The position numbers and the translations under genes were made by a program. This document shows positions 25,085 through 34,631 of a stretch of 64,000 bases of DNA, piece after piece. Under the pieces are notes generated by a model. It searched no databases. It was not told the DNA's origin and saw nothing but the letters and a program-made list of their open reading frames with translations. This DNA comes from Bradyrhizobium sp. 186. GTDB lineage: Bacteria > Pseudomonadota > Alphaproteobacteria > Rhizobiales > Xanthobacteraceae. Positions within the stretch are counted from its first letter, which is position 1; the number at the start of each line of letters is the position of its first letter. The stretch lies in the NCBI RefSeq assembly GCF_023101685.1, contig NZ_CP082164.1, forward strand, positions 3,224,001 through 3,288,000, read 5' to 3'.

Positions 25085-26881
25085 CTAGAGACAGCCGGTC
25101 TTGCCGCGCTCGGGGCAGAGCCGGAAGGCGCTCGAAAGCGTAAACAGGAAGCGCGGGCTGCGGCGCTCGTTGTCCGGCGCCCGATAGCTCAAGGGAACGG
25201 CGACGCCGAAATCGGCCTGGATATCGTCCCAAAGGAAGAACCGCGCGCCGGCTCCGGCCGATGTCAGCGACAGGCCATCGCTGAGACGGTAGCCGTCGTT
25301 CCAGACCGCGCCGGCGTCGCTGAAGGCGTAGAGTTGATAGCCGCTCCAGTAGCGGAAATTGAGCTTCTGGTCGAAGCGCAGCTCGAGCGAGCCGGCAAGA
25401 CCGTTGTCGCCGCTGATCTCGGCCGCGCCGTAACCCCGGCCGAAGGCTGCGCCGCCCAGATAGAATTGCTGCGAGGTGAACAGCGGCCGCGATGCGGTCT
25501 GGCTCACTGCGGAAATCTTGATCGACAAGGCGTCGCTGAGCGTCTGGTAGCGCGTGAACCAGAAGTTCAACACGGAGAAGTTGGAGGAGGCACCGTCGCG
25601 CGACAGGAGATCGTCGTCGAAATGCGAGGCGCCGAAGATGTCGAGGCCCTGACGAAAGGTCAGTGTCGCGAAATTGGTGCCGCCGAAGCGATCCTGGAGC
25701 CGGTAGTCGGCGGTCAGGCTCGCGGTCCTGATGTGGTCGTTGTACCAGGGGCCGAACAGATCGTGTTCCGACACATTGCTGGCGGTCGCGGCCAGCGTGA
25801 ACGTGAGCGCCGACCATTGCGACATGAACGGCACGGTGCTTGCCCGCACCTCGAAAGCCTCGGTCGTGGTGATGTCGCTGTCGAGGCGCCGGGCGTCGCC
25901 CGGCCGGACCGCGCTGTAAAGGACGGAAGCACCGAGACGCACGCCGTCGACGCCGACAGGCGCGTCATAAGAAAGCCGGGTGAATCCGAGCTCGCGCGGA
26001 TCGTTGGCAATAGTTGACAGATTGACCGCCAGCGTGTCGCCGGGAGCGAGGTAGGAGTTGAACGCACCGGTCGCGTAGGTCTGCCACGGGCCGACCGACG
26101 ATGAGCCGAGATTGTCCAGACCGAACGATGTGAAGATGTGCCAGGTCTTCACGTAGACGGTGAGGCGGAAGCGGCCGGTCGGGCCGCCGATCTCCTCCAG
26201 CGCGGTATCGGTGATCCGGACGCCCGGCCTGCCGTTGATCAGAAACAATTGGCGTTCGAGCGTTGCCAGGCGCGACGGGTGCTCGGCCAGAACAGGCCCG
26301 AGCATCGGCCGGACGCCGAACTGCTCGGCACCGTCGCCTTTCAGCTCGGCCTGCACGATGGCGCCTTCGACCACACGGATCTGCACGCGGCCGTCGGCGA
26401 TGTCTTGCGGCGGCACGATCGCCCGGCTCAGATGGAATCCCTCGGCGCGGTAGAGCTCGCTGATCGCGCCGGCGATCGCGGCGAGGTCGGCCTGCGAGAC
26501 GTTCTTGCCGAGATAGGTCTGATAGGCCGCGGCGATGCGATCGCGGGACACGGCGTGGGCGCCGCTGACGTTGACGCCGCGCAGCACGAATTGCGGCTTG
26601 GTGTCACCGGCGGTGTTGGGTTGGCCGACCGCGGGGAGCTTGACCGGAGGCCGGTTCAGCGATTCTTGCTCGGATTGGTTCTCAAAATATTTTTCGGCCT
26701 GACGCGGATCGAACCCCGGCTGGTTCGCCTGCTGCGCGAGTGCCTGCGGAATTCCCGCAAAAGTCGGCACCAGCAGCGCGAAGGCGGCAACTAAATACCA
26801 TCCGGCCAAGCCTTGCGCAGGCCGTTCTGCGTAGTTCGACGGAGAATTCCGCTCGAGCCGGTAAAGGTTCGTTAGCCGCAT
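25085..26881 (-). CDS. TpsB-type outer-membrane transporter (ShlB/FhaC/HecB family)
   Basis: Two-partner secretion pore of 598 residues that exports or activates a TpsA exoprotein. After the signal peptide (WYLVAAFALLVPTFAGIPQALAQ) comes a plug/linker helix region, then POTRA-type sequence from about residue 100 (FVLRGVNVSGAHAVSRDRI, LYRAEGFHLSRAIVPPQ, VVEGAI), then a 16-strand barrel. The conserved RGYGAAEISGD loop motif is at about residue 480, matching the VRGY/F signature. The last residue is Leu rather than Phe. No TpsA partner gene is in the window. It is divergent from a FecR-domain gene. Confidence 0.86.
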   Translation of the reverse strand: MRLTNLYRLERNSPSNYAERPAQGLAGWYLVAAFALLVPTFAGIPQALAQQANQPGFDPRQAEKYFENQSEQESLNRPPVKLPAVGQPNTAGDTKPQFVLRGVNVSGAHAVSRDRIAAAYQTYLGKNVSQADLAAIAGAISELYRAEGFHLSRAIVPPQDIADGRVQIRVVEGAIVQAELKGDGAEQFGVRPMLGPVLAEHPSRLATLERQLFLINGRPGVRITDTALEEIGGPTGRFRLTVYVKTWHIFTSFGLDNLGSSSVGPWQTYATGAFNSYLAPGDTLAVNLSTIANDPRELGFTRLSYDAPVGVDGVRLGASVLYSAVRPGDARRLDSDITTTEAFEVRASTVPFMSQWSALTFTLAATASNVSEHDLFGPWYNDHIRTASLTADYRLQDRFGGTNFATLTFRQGLDIFGASHFDDDLLSRDGASSNFSVLNFWFTRYQTLSDALSIKISAVSQTASRPLFTSQQFYLGGAAFGRGYGAAEISGDNGLAGSLELRFDQKLNFRYWSGYQLYAFSDAGAVWNDGYRLSDGLSLTSAGAGARFFLWDDIQADFGVAVPLSYRAPDNERRSPRFLFTLSSAFRLCPERGKTGCL

Positions 26882-27010
26882 GATTTTTCATAGTTTTTTA
26901 TGGTCAATGAAAGGTTAATGCGACAGCTGGACTTACCGTTTCCGGCTAATTCTATCTTGAGTCATTACAGGTACGCCTCAGGTCCCGCTGTAGCGAAGAC
27001 GAGGATCGTC

Positions 27011-28225
27011 ATGTTGGGCAGAGTTGGACTGCGGCGCGCCTTGATGGCAGCGCTGATCCTGGGAATGGCTTCCGTTGCATCCGCTGCGGAGGATGGCGTC
27101 TGGTCGGTCAGCAAGTCCTCCGGCGAGGTCTGGGTTGCGGCCAACGGCGCGCAGCAGGTGTCGTTGACTGAGGAGGGGACGCTCAAGGCCGGCGACACCA
27201 TCCGCACTGGACGCAACGGGCGGGTACTACTGGTCCACGGCGAGGAAACGATTTTGATCTCTCCCAACTCGGTGGTCGGTTTGCCGGCCGAGAAGAAGGA
27301 GGGGCTCTCGACCACCATCATTCAGCAGGCAGGTTCGATCCTGCTCGAGGTCGAGAAGCGCAACGTCAAGCATTTCGAGGTCGAGACGCCCTACCTCGCC
27401 GCCGTGGTCAAGGGAACGCAGTTCAGCGTCACGGTGGGCGCCGGCAGCACCAAGGTCGGCGTGCTCCGCGGCCAGGTCGAAGTCTCCGACTTCAAGACGG
27501 GGCAGATCGCACAAGTCATGCCGGGACAAGCGGCCACCGCTTTCGAGCATGGCAAGCCCGGTCTCAGCCTGAGCGGCGCCGGGACCTTCAATCCGATCGA
27601 GCAGGGCAAGCCGCGCGCCTCTGCGATCGAGCGGATTCCCGTGCCGAAATCGGGACTGTCGGCACCGCGCAATGCGGCGAACGGCCATGCGATACATGCG
27701 CTCGGCGCGATCGATAAGGGGACCAAGGCGGCGGGTGCGCCAGCGCATTCGCATCAGGCGGCCGGTATCCCGCAGCCGAAGTCTGGCACAGTGCGCATCT
27801 CGAGTTCGCTCGGCGAGGTCAAACTCAACTTCCACAAGGTCACGCAGGGTCTCGCCCATGGCGCCGTCGCGCCCGGGCGGGTGCGCAGTGCCGCCAATGC
27901 CGGCACCGACACGGTGTGGAGCGATACGAAGACGAGTACCACGACAACGACTGCCAACAGCTCCGCCGTGACAGCGGTCACCGTGAGCAGCAGCGCGTCC
28001 GCGGCGAGCGCCTCCTCAGCTTCATCAAGTGCGACAACGACCGTTGCGACCACCGCCGGGTCGACCAGCGACGTGTCGGGCGGAAGTTCGGCGAGCGGAA
28101 GCAGCGGGACTGGTGCGACCGGCAACGGAAGCGGCGGCACGGGCAATAATGGCAATAACGGGAACGGGAATAACGGCAACAACGGCCACCACTACGGTGG
28201 GTATTCGGGCAGGGGCCATCGCTAG
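27011..28225 (+). CDS. Exported FecR-domain protein with Ser/Thr- and Asn/Gly-rich tail
   Basis: A 404-residue protein with a signal peptide (LMAALILGMASVASAAED), a FecR domain at about residues 30-170 (GDTIRTGRNGRVLLVHGEETILISPNS, FEVETPYLAAVVKGTQFSV, GVLRGQVEV) and a low-complexity C-terminal half: a Ser/Thr/Ala run, then Gly-Asn repeats ending HHYGGYSGRGHR. No sigma-factor gene is adjacent, so it is not a classical FecR sigma regulator; such exported FecR proteins pair with CHASE2 sensors. The next gene encodes exactly that, 63 bp downstream. The tail suggests a surface or wall-spanning segment. Confidence 0.8.
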   Translation: MLGRVGLRRALMAALILGMASVASAAEDGVWSVSKSSGEVWVAANGAQQVSLTEEGTLKAGDTIRTGRNGRVLLVHGEETILISPNSVVGLPAEKKEGLSTTIIQQAGSILLEVEKRNVKHFEVETPYLAAVVKGTQFSVTVGAGSTKVGVLRGQVEVSDFKTGQIAQVMPGQAATAFEHGKPGLSLSGAGTFNPIEQGKPRASAIERIPVPKSGLSAPRNAANGHAIHALGAIDKGTKAAGAPAHSHQAAGIPQPKSGTVRISSSLGEVKLNFHKVTQGLAHGAVAPGRVRSAANAGTDTVWSDTKTSTTTTTANSSAVTAVTVSSSASAASASSASSSATTTVATTAGSTSDVSGGSSASGSSGTGATGNGSGGTGNNGNNGNGNNGNNGHHYGGYSGRGHR

Positions 28226-28288
28226 AACCGTGCTGTCGACATAGGGGGAGCACTCCGCGGCATCCGCCGTCAGTGCAGGGGGAGCAAC

Positions 28289-31033
28289 GTGAAACGCTAT
28301 CGGCCGCATATTCTGGTTGTGATCGCGCTGGCGGTCGTGCTGTCGACGGGATGGCATGCTTCGCTGCGCAATGCGCTCACCGACCTGCGGTTCGCCTGGC
28401 AATCGCGTGCGGCCAGCGGCGACATTGTCGTGGTGGCCATAGACGCGCCTTCGATCGACCAGATCGGGGTTTGGCCGTGGCCACGCAGGCTGCACGCAGA
28501 GCTGTTGCGCAGGCTCGAGGGCGCCGGCGCCCAGGAGGTGGCCTTCGACGTCGATTTCAGCACGCCATCGGATCCAGCATCCGACGAGGCATTCATCAAG
28601 GCGCTTCGGGACGTTGGCGGCTCGACGGTCCTGCCGTCATTCAAGCAGCCGGTGCCGAATGGCGGCGCGGCTCATATCAATCGCCCCCTGAAGCCGTTCA
28701 GCAACCAGTCGTGGCCGGCCGTCGTCAATGTCGCGGTCGAATCCGATGGGCTCGTTCGCCGCTATCCGTTCGGCGAGAAACTCGGCGACGCCTTGATGCC
28801 GTCGATGGCCGTCGTGCTGGCCGGACAAGACGCCAATCAGCGGCCTCCTTTCCTGATCGACTTCAGCATTCGTGCGGCCTCCATTCCGCGTGTCTCCTAT
28901 GTCGACGTGCGGCGCGGCGATGCCGGGGTTCTGGCCACGCTGAAGGGCAAGAAGATCATCGTCGGGGCCACCGCGCTTGAGCTCGGCGACAGGTTCAGCG
29001 TCCCAAATGGCGGCATCGTCTCGGGGCCGGTCCTGCAGGCGCTCGCGGCGGAATCGATTCTGCAGCATCGGACGCTCCGCTGGACATCCGATGTCGGCAT
29101 GATGTTCGGTCTCGGCCTGATCTGCCTGCTGATGATGTATTCATGGCGCCGCCTCGCGCCGGGTCTCCGCGTTGCGATCCTCCTCGCCGCCGGGGCAAGC
29201 GTCGAACTTGTCGCAGCACTGGTTCAGGCAAGGTGGCCACTCGTCATCGACACATCGCTATTCCACATTGCCATCGTCGCCTACCTGACGGCGATTGCGC
29301 TCCACGAAATCGATTTTCGCAGCCTCCTGGGGCGTATCGCCGAGAGCCGATTTCATCGCATTGCGATGTCGCTCGGCGACGGCCTCGTCTGCACCGACGA
29401 GGATCACCGCATCACGGTGTGGAATCCCGGCGCCAGCGCGATCTTCGGCTACATGCCGGCCGAGATGATCGGGCGTCCGTTCGAAATCCTCTGCGCGAGC
29501 CCGGCCGATGGCGCCGCGAGGCCCTTCGCCATGCGCGACGCAGCCCGTCAAGCGCTCCTGGTCCCCGGCGGGGCCGTCGTCGTCGAGTTCGAAGGCCGGT
29601 GTAAGAACGGAGAAACCTTTCCCGTCGAAGCGAGTTTCTCGGGCTGGCAAGGAACGGATGGCTTTCAATATGGCGCGATCCTGCGCGACATCTCCGTGCG
29701 CAAGCGGGAGGCGGAGCGCGTCAGATATCTCGCCGAACATGATGCGCTGACAGGTCTTGCCAACCGCAGCACCCTGCATGCAGGGCTCGCCAGTCTGATC
29801 GCCGCGGCGGAGCGGCGGTCTTCCGAGGTCGCGCTGCTGGTACTCGGGCTCGACGGTTTCCAGCAGATCAACGACATGCTCGGGCATTCGGCCGGCGATC
29901 TCGTGCTGCGGGCGGTTGCTGCACGCCTGGAGACCGAGGCGGGAATAACGGCGATCGTCGCCCGACTGAGCGGCGACGAATTCGCCATCGCGCTTGATTG
30001 CGCAGGGGGCAGCGAGCCGATTGCCGAGTTCGCCGGGCGCATCGCGCGTGCATTCGAAGCGCCGCTCGCAACGGGCACGCGCCAGCACCGCGTCAGGATC
30101 AGTATCGGCGTCGCGGTCTATCCGGAAGGAGGGCGCGGCGCGGACGATCTCCTCAGCAACGGTCATCTCGCGCTCTCCAGGGCAAAGGCGACACGCCGCG
30201 GCGGCCATGTGATTTTCGAAAGCAACATCAGACAGGAGCTGGAGAACAGGCTGACGCTGGAGAGCGAGCTTGCGCTTGCCGCGGATCGCGACGAGTTCGA
30301 GCTGTTCTATCAGCCCCAGGTTCGCCTGATTGACGGCAGTCTGATCGGGGCCGAGGCGCTCATCCGCTGGAAACATCCCGTGCGTGGCTATGTGTCGCCC
30401 GGAGAGTTCATGCCGGTGGTCAACACCTCAGCGCTGTCCGAGCGGATCGCGAATTGGGTGATGGAGACCGCCTGTCGGCAGGCGCGTGCGTGGGAGTTGT
30501 CGGGCAATAGCGTGCGCGTCGCGATCAACCTGTCGCCGTCGCAGCTCCACTCCGGCGATCTCGCGCATGCAGTTGCGGTGCTACTTGATGCGACGGGGCT
30601 CGCGCCGTCGCTGCTCGAGCTCGAGGTCACCGAGGATATCCTGCTGCACGACGAAGGCCGCGTGCTCGACATGTTCAAGCGGCTCCAGGAGCTCGGTGTC
30701 CGCGTCCTGTTCGACGATTTCGGCACTGGCTATGCAAGCCTGAGCTATCTGAAGAAATTTCCGCTCGACGGACTCAAGATCGATCGGTCGTTCGTGCTCG
30801 ACTTGCTCGCAGATTCCGACGACGCAGCGATCGTCGGCTCGACCATCGGACTTAGCAAGCAGCTCGGGCTCACGGTTGTGGCCGAAGGTATCGAGAACCG
30901 CGCCACGGCTGACTTCCTGGTCAGCATGGGATGCGAGGAAGGGCAGGGCTATTTCTTCGGCCGTCCGATGCCTGCCGAGATGTTTAAGCGGCAATTTCTC
31001 GCGGCTGCACGCGAGGCCATCAGCGCTGCTTGA
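28289..31033 (+). CDS. CHASE2-PAS-GGDEF-EAL membrane sensor for cyclic di-GMP
   Basis: A 914-residue bifunctional signalling protein. Residues 1-20 form an N-terminal membrane helix; about 25-265 is a periplasmic CHASE2 domain (VVVAIDAPSIDQIGVWPWPR); three membrane helices span 268-338; a PAS domain lies at 350-470; GGDEF at 475-640 has the active-site variant SGDEF (561-565); EAL at about 655-905 keeps EALIRW (689), DDFGTGYASL (809) and VVAEGIEN (866). Catalytic EAL residues look intact; the GGDEF may be active or regulatory. No RxxD inhibitory site is visible. GTG start with AGGGGGAG. Paired with the FecR-domain gene, it likely senses envelope state. Confidence 0.9.
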   Translation: MKRYRPHILVVIALAVVLSTGWHASLRNALTDLRFAWQSRAASGDIVVVAIDAPSIDQIGVWPWPRRLHAELLRRLEGAGAQEVAFDVDFSTPSDPASDEAFIKALRDVGGSTVLPSFKQPVPNGGAAHINRPLKPFSNQSWPAVVNVAVESDGLVRRYPFGEKLGDALMPSMAVVLAGQDANQRPPFLIDFSIRAASIPRVSYVDVRRGDAGVLATLKGKKIIVGATALELGDRFSVPNGGIVSGPVLQALAAESILQHRTLRWTSDVGMMFGLGLICLLMMYSWRRLAPGLRVAILLAAGASVELVAALVQARWPLVIDTSLFHIAIVAYLTAIALHEIDFRSLLGRIAESRFHRIAMSLGDGLVCTDEDHRITVWNPGASAIFGYMPAEMIGRPFEILCASPADGAARPFAMRDAARQALLVPGGAVVVEFEGRCKNGETFPVEASFSGWQGTDGFQYGAILRDISVRKREAERVRYLAEHDALTGLANRSTLHAGLASLIAAAERRSSEVALLVLGLDGFQQINDMLGHSAGDLVLRAVAARLETEAGITAIVARLSGDEFAIALDCAGGSEPIAEFAGRIARAFEAPLATGTRQHRVRISIGVAVYPEGGRGADDLLSNGHLALSRAKATRRGGHVIFESNIRQELENRLTLESELALAADRDEFELFYQPQVRLIDGSLIGAEALIRWKHPVRGYVSPGEFMPVVNTSALSERIANWVMETACRQARAWELSGNSVRVAINLSPSQLHSGDLAHAVAVLLDATGLAPSLLELEVTEDILLHDEGRVLDMFKRLQELGVRVLFDDFGTGYASLSYLKKFPLDGLKIDRSFVLDLLADSDDAAIVGSTIGLSKQLGLTVVAEGIENRATADFLVSMGCEEGQGYFFGRPMPAEMFKRQFLAAAREAISAA

Positions 31034-31049
31034 CGGGCTCGTTTCGGCT

Positions 31050-31352
31050 CTAGCGCCGGCGCGCCACCGCTACACCAAAGAGGAAAGCGACGAACAGACT
31101 CGCCAGGGGCGCTTCGCGCGTGATCGCTGCGAGCGTCGAGAGCGGTTTACCCGGCTTTCGAGCTTCGTCGATGACCGACGTCAAGCGGTCGACAGCGGCA
31201 TGCAGGCCTCCCGCGACCTCACCTATCGTGTGGGAGACATCGGTCGCTGCGTCAATGGTGCGCTCGGCCATGCCGGGCTGGGTCGTGGACTGCGGAATTT
31301 CCGTGCTCAAGTTCGTGAACTCCGCTCCTGATGCGGTGAATGAGGCCGGCAC
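31050..31352 (-). CDS. Small membrane-anchored protein, 100 residues
   Basis: An N-terminal Ser/Thr-rich part, an amphipathic helix (SHTIGEVAGGLHAAVDRLTSVIDEA) and a C-terminal membrane segment (PLASLFVAFLFGVAVARRR), the plan of ElaB/YqjD- or DUF883-like ribosome-anchoring proteins. GTG start at 31352 with GAGG about 12 bases upstream; an ATG at 31271 is the alternative. Converges on the CHASE2 sensor gene. Function not established. Confidence 0.6.
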   Translation of the reverse strand: MPASFTASGAEFTNLSTEIPQSTTQPGMAERTIDAATDVSHTIGEVAGGLHAAVDRLTSVIDEARKPGKPLSTLAAITREAPLASLFVAFLFGVAVARRR

Positions 31353-31586
31353 CTTTGGCTATCCTCGCGAGCGCTCGTTTTGAACAGCGGGTCGAACGAC
31401 CTTTGGCTATCCGCGACTGGCGCCGTGGTGTACGGCGGGTGCCGGCCTTGGATTGGCAATTCGGGGTGCGGGATTTTGTTCCCGGATGCATCCTCACGCG
31501 ACGTTCTTTCGTCGAACTACCCCGTGAAACGGCGGACGCGAATCTCTGTTAGGCTGGCGCAACCTTGCTGATGTCAGGAGACTGCC

Positions 31587-32564
31587 GTGACCGATCGGAC
31601 CATGCTGGATCGAGCCCGGTGCATCGCGTTGCTCGGAGCGCCCATCGACATGGGAGCCTCGCAGCGCGGCACCCTGATGGGCCCGGCGGCGCTGCGCACC
31701 GCCGGCCTTGCGACACTGCTCGAGAGCCTGGACTTCGAGGTCGTCGACTACGGCGATCTCTCCATCGCCGAGGTCAGGGATCTCTTCGACAGGCCGCCCG
31801 ACAAAGCCAATCACTACCGAGAAATCCAGCGCTGGACGCGCGTGCTGAGCCGTCGCGGCTCTGAGATCGCCAAGACCGGCGCGATCCCGATCTTCCTTGG
31901 TGGCGATCACACGCTGTCAATGGGCTCGGTCAACGCGATGGCGCGCCATTGGCAGGAGCGCGGTCGCGAGCTTTTCGTGCTCTGGCTGGACGCACATGCC
32001 GACTACAACACGCCGGAGACGACGATCACCGCCAACATGCACGGCATGTCGGCGGCGTTCCTGTGCGGAGAGCCTGGCCTGGACGGCTTGCTGGGTGATG
32101 ATCCCCGTTCCTCGATCGATCCCGACCGGCTCGATTTGTTCGGGACGCGCTCGATCGATAAGCTCGAAAAGGAATTGATGCGCGCGCGCAGGATCAGGGT
32201 TGCCGACATGCGCCAGATCGACGAGTTCGGCGTCGCCGTGCTGATCCGGCGCGTGATCGAGCGCGTCAGGGCGAGCGATGGGGTACTGCATGTCAGCTTC
32301 GACGTCGATTTCCTCGACCCCTGCGTCGCGCCGGGCGTCGGCACCACTGTGCCGGGCGGAGCGACCTATCGCGAGGCGCACCTGATCATGGAGCTCTTGC
32401 ACGATTCCGGGTTGGTGGGATCGGTCGACATTGTCGAACTCAATCCGTTCCTGGACGAGCGCGGTCGGACCGCGCGCACCGCGGTCGAGCTGATCGGCAG
32501 CCTGTTCGGCCAGCAGATCGCCGACCGGCCTACGCCCAGCAATGCGATCGCACCTGGTGAGTAA
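31587..32564 (+). CDS. rocF: Arginase
   Basis: Manganese enzyme of 325 residues converting arginine to ornithine and urea. The ureohydrolase metal motifs are complete: GGDHTLSMGSV, LDAHADYNTPETT and SFDVDFLDP, with GVGTTVPGG and VELNPFLDERG. GTG start with CAGGAG upstream. No ornithine cyclodeaminase or arginine transporter is adjacent. Agmatinase is less likely because the N-terminal region and the NMHGM segment match arginases. Confidence 0.92.
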   Translation: MTDRTMLDRARCIALLGAPIDMGASQRGTLMGPAALRTAGLATLLESLDFEVVDYGDLSIAEVRDLFDRPPDKANHYREIQRWTRVLSRRGSEIAKTGAIPIFLGGDHTLSMGSVNAMARHWQERGRELFVLWLDAHADYNTPETTITANMHGMSAAFLCGEPGLDGLLGDDPRSSIDPDRLDLFGTRSIDKLEKELMRARRIRVADMRQIDEFGVAVLIRRVIERVRASDGVLHVSFDVDFLDPCVAPGVGTTVPGGATYREAHLIMELLHDSGLVGSVDIVELNPFLDERGRTARTAVELIGSLFGQQIADRPTPSNAIAPGE

Positions 32565-32731
32565 GGCAGGCACGCGGCGACATTTGTGCGCTGCAAGGAA
32601 AGGAACTGCTGTCGCGACCAGCGGATTTAGGTCAGGCCTGATCGAAATCGCCTACCTTTGAAATAGCTGCGAATTGCAAATGCAGCCGTCAGAAGGTTTC
32701 ATGTGGGCCGAGATTCAGCCGAGGGTCCGCA

Positions 32732-34003
32732 ATGAGCAGCACGATCGATGCCGATGACAAATCCGCAAGGGCGACACGACGTCGCTTTCTACTAGGCGGC
32801 ACCGCAGCGGTGGGAGGCGCCGTTCTCGGCGCTGATACCCTCGCGGCCGCGGAGACGAACAACCTTCCGCCCAACATTCCCGAATGGATGAAGGCGCCGG
32901 GCGCGCCGGTCGGAAGCCAGCCCTATGGAACGCCGTCGCCGTTCGAGAAGGGCGTCGTCAAGAACATCTCGAAGACGCTCAAGCAGTACATCTCGGCGTC
33001 CAGCCGGACGCCATTGCAGGAGCTCGATGGCATCATCACGCCGAACGGGCTGTTCTACGAGCGACATCATGGCGGCGTTCCGAGCATCGATCCGGCGCAG
33101 CACCGGCTGATGCTTCACGGCCTGGTCGAGCGTCCCCTGAGCGTCACCATGGATGATTTGCGGCGCTTCCCGTCGGAGTCGCGCATCCACTTCCTCGAAT
33201 GCTCCGGCAATCCCGGCTACAGCAAGCCCTACGGCAGGACGGCATCGGACCTCGTGGGTCTGGTGAGTTGTGCCGAATGGACGGGCGTGAGCCTGAAGCT
33301 GGTGCTCCAGGAGGCCGGGCTGAAGCCGGAGGCCAAATGGGTGGTGGCCGAAGGCGCCGACGCCGCGGCAATGACGCGCAGCATTCCGATCGAGAAATGC
33401 CTCGAGGATGCCATGCTGGTCTACAGCCAAAACGGCGAACGGCTCCGCCCGCAGCAGGGTTACCCGCTGCGGCTGTTCCTGCCGGGCTTCGAAGGCAATA
33501 TGAGCGTGAAGTGGCTGCGGCGCCTGCACATCACCGCGGAGCCGGTCTATTCGCGCGAGGAGACCTCGAAATATACCGACCTTCTGCCGGACGGCACGGC
33601 GCGCGAGTTTTCCTTCTACATGGAAGCGAAGTCGATCATCACGCGTCCCTCGGGCGGTCAACGTCTGAATGCGCCCGGCTTCCACGAGATCGCCGGCATC
33701 GCCTGGAGCGGACATGGCAAGGTCGCGCGTGTCGAGGTGTCTGTCGATGACGGCAAGAGCTGGCAGGAAGCGCGACTGCAGGAGCCGGTGCTGACGCGCG
33801 CCTTGACTCGCTTTCGCCTGCCTTGGCGATGGGACGGCAAGCCCGCGGTGATCCAGAGCCGCGCCATCGACGAGACCGGCTATGTGCAGCCGACACTGGC
33901 CGAGCTGCTTGCCGTGCGTGGTGAGAACTATTTCTACCACAACAATGCGATCTGGCCCTGGCGCATCGCGGCTGACGGCGAGGTCACCAATGCGCTTGCG
34001 TGA
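32732..34003 (+). CDS. soxC: SoxC-like sulfite/sulfane dehydrogenase, molybdenum subunit
   Basis: Periplasmic Mo-pterin enzyme of 423 residues, exported folded by the Tat pathway (ATRRRFLLGGTAAVGGAVLG). The sulfite-oxidase fold is clear: cofactor-binding cysteine Cys157 in HFLECSGNPG, EWTGVSL, then AMTRSIPIEK, RPQQGYPLRLFLPGFEGNMSVKWLRR, and a C-terminal dimerisation domain with GIAWSGHGKVARVEVS. It overlaps the following cytochrome c gene by 14 bases, the SoxCD arrangement. SoxCD oxidises the sulfane sulfur of SoxY-bound intermediates; SorAB-like sulfite oxidation is the alternative because no soxXYZAB genes are visible. Confidence 0.87.
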   Translation: MSSTIDADDKSARATRRRFLLGGTAAVGGAVLGADTLAAAETNNLPPNIPEWMKAPGAPVGSQPYGTPSPFEKGVVKNISKTLKQYISASSRTPLQELDGIITPNGLFYERHHGGVPSIDPAQHRLMLHGLVERPLSVTMDDLRRFPSESRIHFLECSGNPGYSKPYGRTASDLVGLVSCAEWTGVSLKLVLQEAGLKPEAKWVVAEGADAAAMTRSIPIEKCLEDAMLVYSQNGERLRPQQGYPLRLFLPGFEGNMSVKWLRRLHITAEPVYSREETSKYTDLLPDGTAREFSFYMEAKSIITRPSGGQRLNAPGFHEIAGIAWSGHGKVARVEVSVDDGKSWQEARLQEPVLTRALTRFRLPWRWDGKPAVIQSRAIDETGYVQPTLAELLAVRGENYFYHNNAIWPWRIAADGEVTNALA

Positions 34004-34532
34004 GAATTGCGGCATCGCCTTCGCAATCGTTTTCTGTGCCTGGGCCAGCGGTGCACAAGCGCAAAGTCCCTACGGCATCGGACGGCCGGCAACACCGGCG
34101 GAGATCGCGGGCTGGAACATCGACATCGGACGCGACGGCAGCAATCTGCCGCAGGGTAGCGGTTCGGTCATTCAGGGACGCGACGTGTATGCCCAGCAAT
34201 GTGCCTCGTGCCATGGCGAGAAAGGCGAGGGTGGCCTGGGTGACAGGCTCGCCGGCGGGCAAGGCACGATCGGGACGGCAAAGCCGATCCGCACTGTCGG
34301 CAGCTTCTGGCCCTATGCGACGACGCTGTTCGACTACATTCGACGGGCCATGCCGCAGAATGCGCCGCAGTCGCTGAGCGATGACGACGTTTATGCGGTG
34401 TCCGCCTACATCCTGAACCTGAATGGGCTGGTGGGTGCGGATGCGACGCTCGACGCAAAATCGCTTGCGGCCGTGAAGATGCCGAATCGCGACAGGTTCG
34501 TCGGCGATGCGCGACCGGATGTGAAGAAGTGA
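33990..34532 (+). CDS. soxD: Cytochrome c subunit partnered with the SoxC-like enzyme
   Basis: A 180-residue exported monohaem cytochrome c: signal peptide (CGIAFAIVFCAWASGAQAQ), haem motif CASCH near residue 70, likely distal ligand in RRAMPQNAPQ, and YAVSAYILNLNG. It accepts electrons from the molybdenum subunit encoded just upstream. It is shorter than the two-haem Paracoccus SoxD, so SorB-like is an alternative name. The ATG lies inside the soxC 3' end with GAGG before it, suggesting coupled translation. Confidence 0.82.
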   Translation: MRLRENCGIAFAIVFCAWASGAQAQSPYGIGRPATPAEIAGWNIDIGRDGSNLPQGSGSVIQGRDVYAQQCASCHGEKGEGGLGDRLAGGQGTIGTAKPIRTVGSFWPYATTLFDYIRRAMPQNAPQSLSDDDVYAVSAYILNLNGLVGADATLDAKSLAAVKMPNRDRFVGDARPDVKK

Positions 34533-34542
34533 GTGCGCGGTG

Positions 34543-34592
34543 GCCGAGTTCCGCGCCTTCGGTCCGGAACTTGCTTGACGAAGGGCGGAACT
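34543..34592. repeat. Long imperfect inverted repeat after the cytochrome gene
   Basis: CGAGTTCCGCGCCTTCG and CGAAGGGCGGAACTCG pair over about 16 bp with one bulge, around a 17-base loop. It may end the soxCD transcript or be a REP-like element; no T-run. Confidence 0.45.
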
Positions 34593-34631
34593 CGATGGGG
34601 CCCAATTGAATTAACCTGAGATAGGAAAATA

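Noticed and set aside
24933..25817. N-terminal extension of the alpha/beta hydrolase
   Set aside because: Shadow of the TpsB gene; the hydrolase leader peptide begins at 24932.
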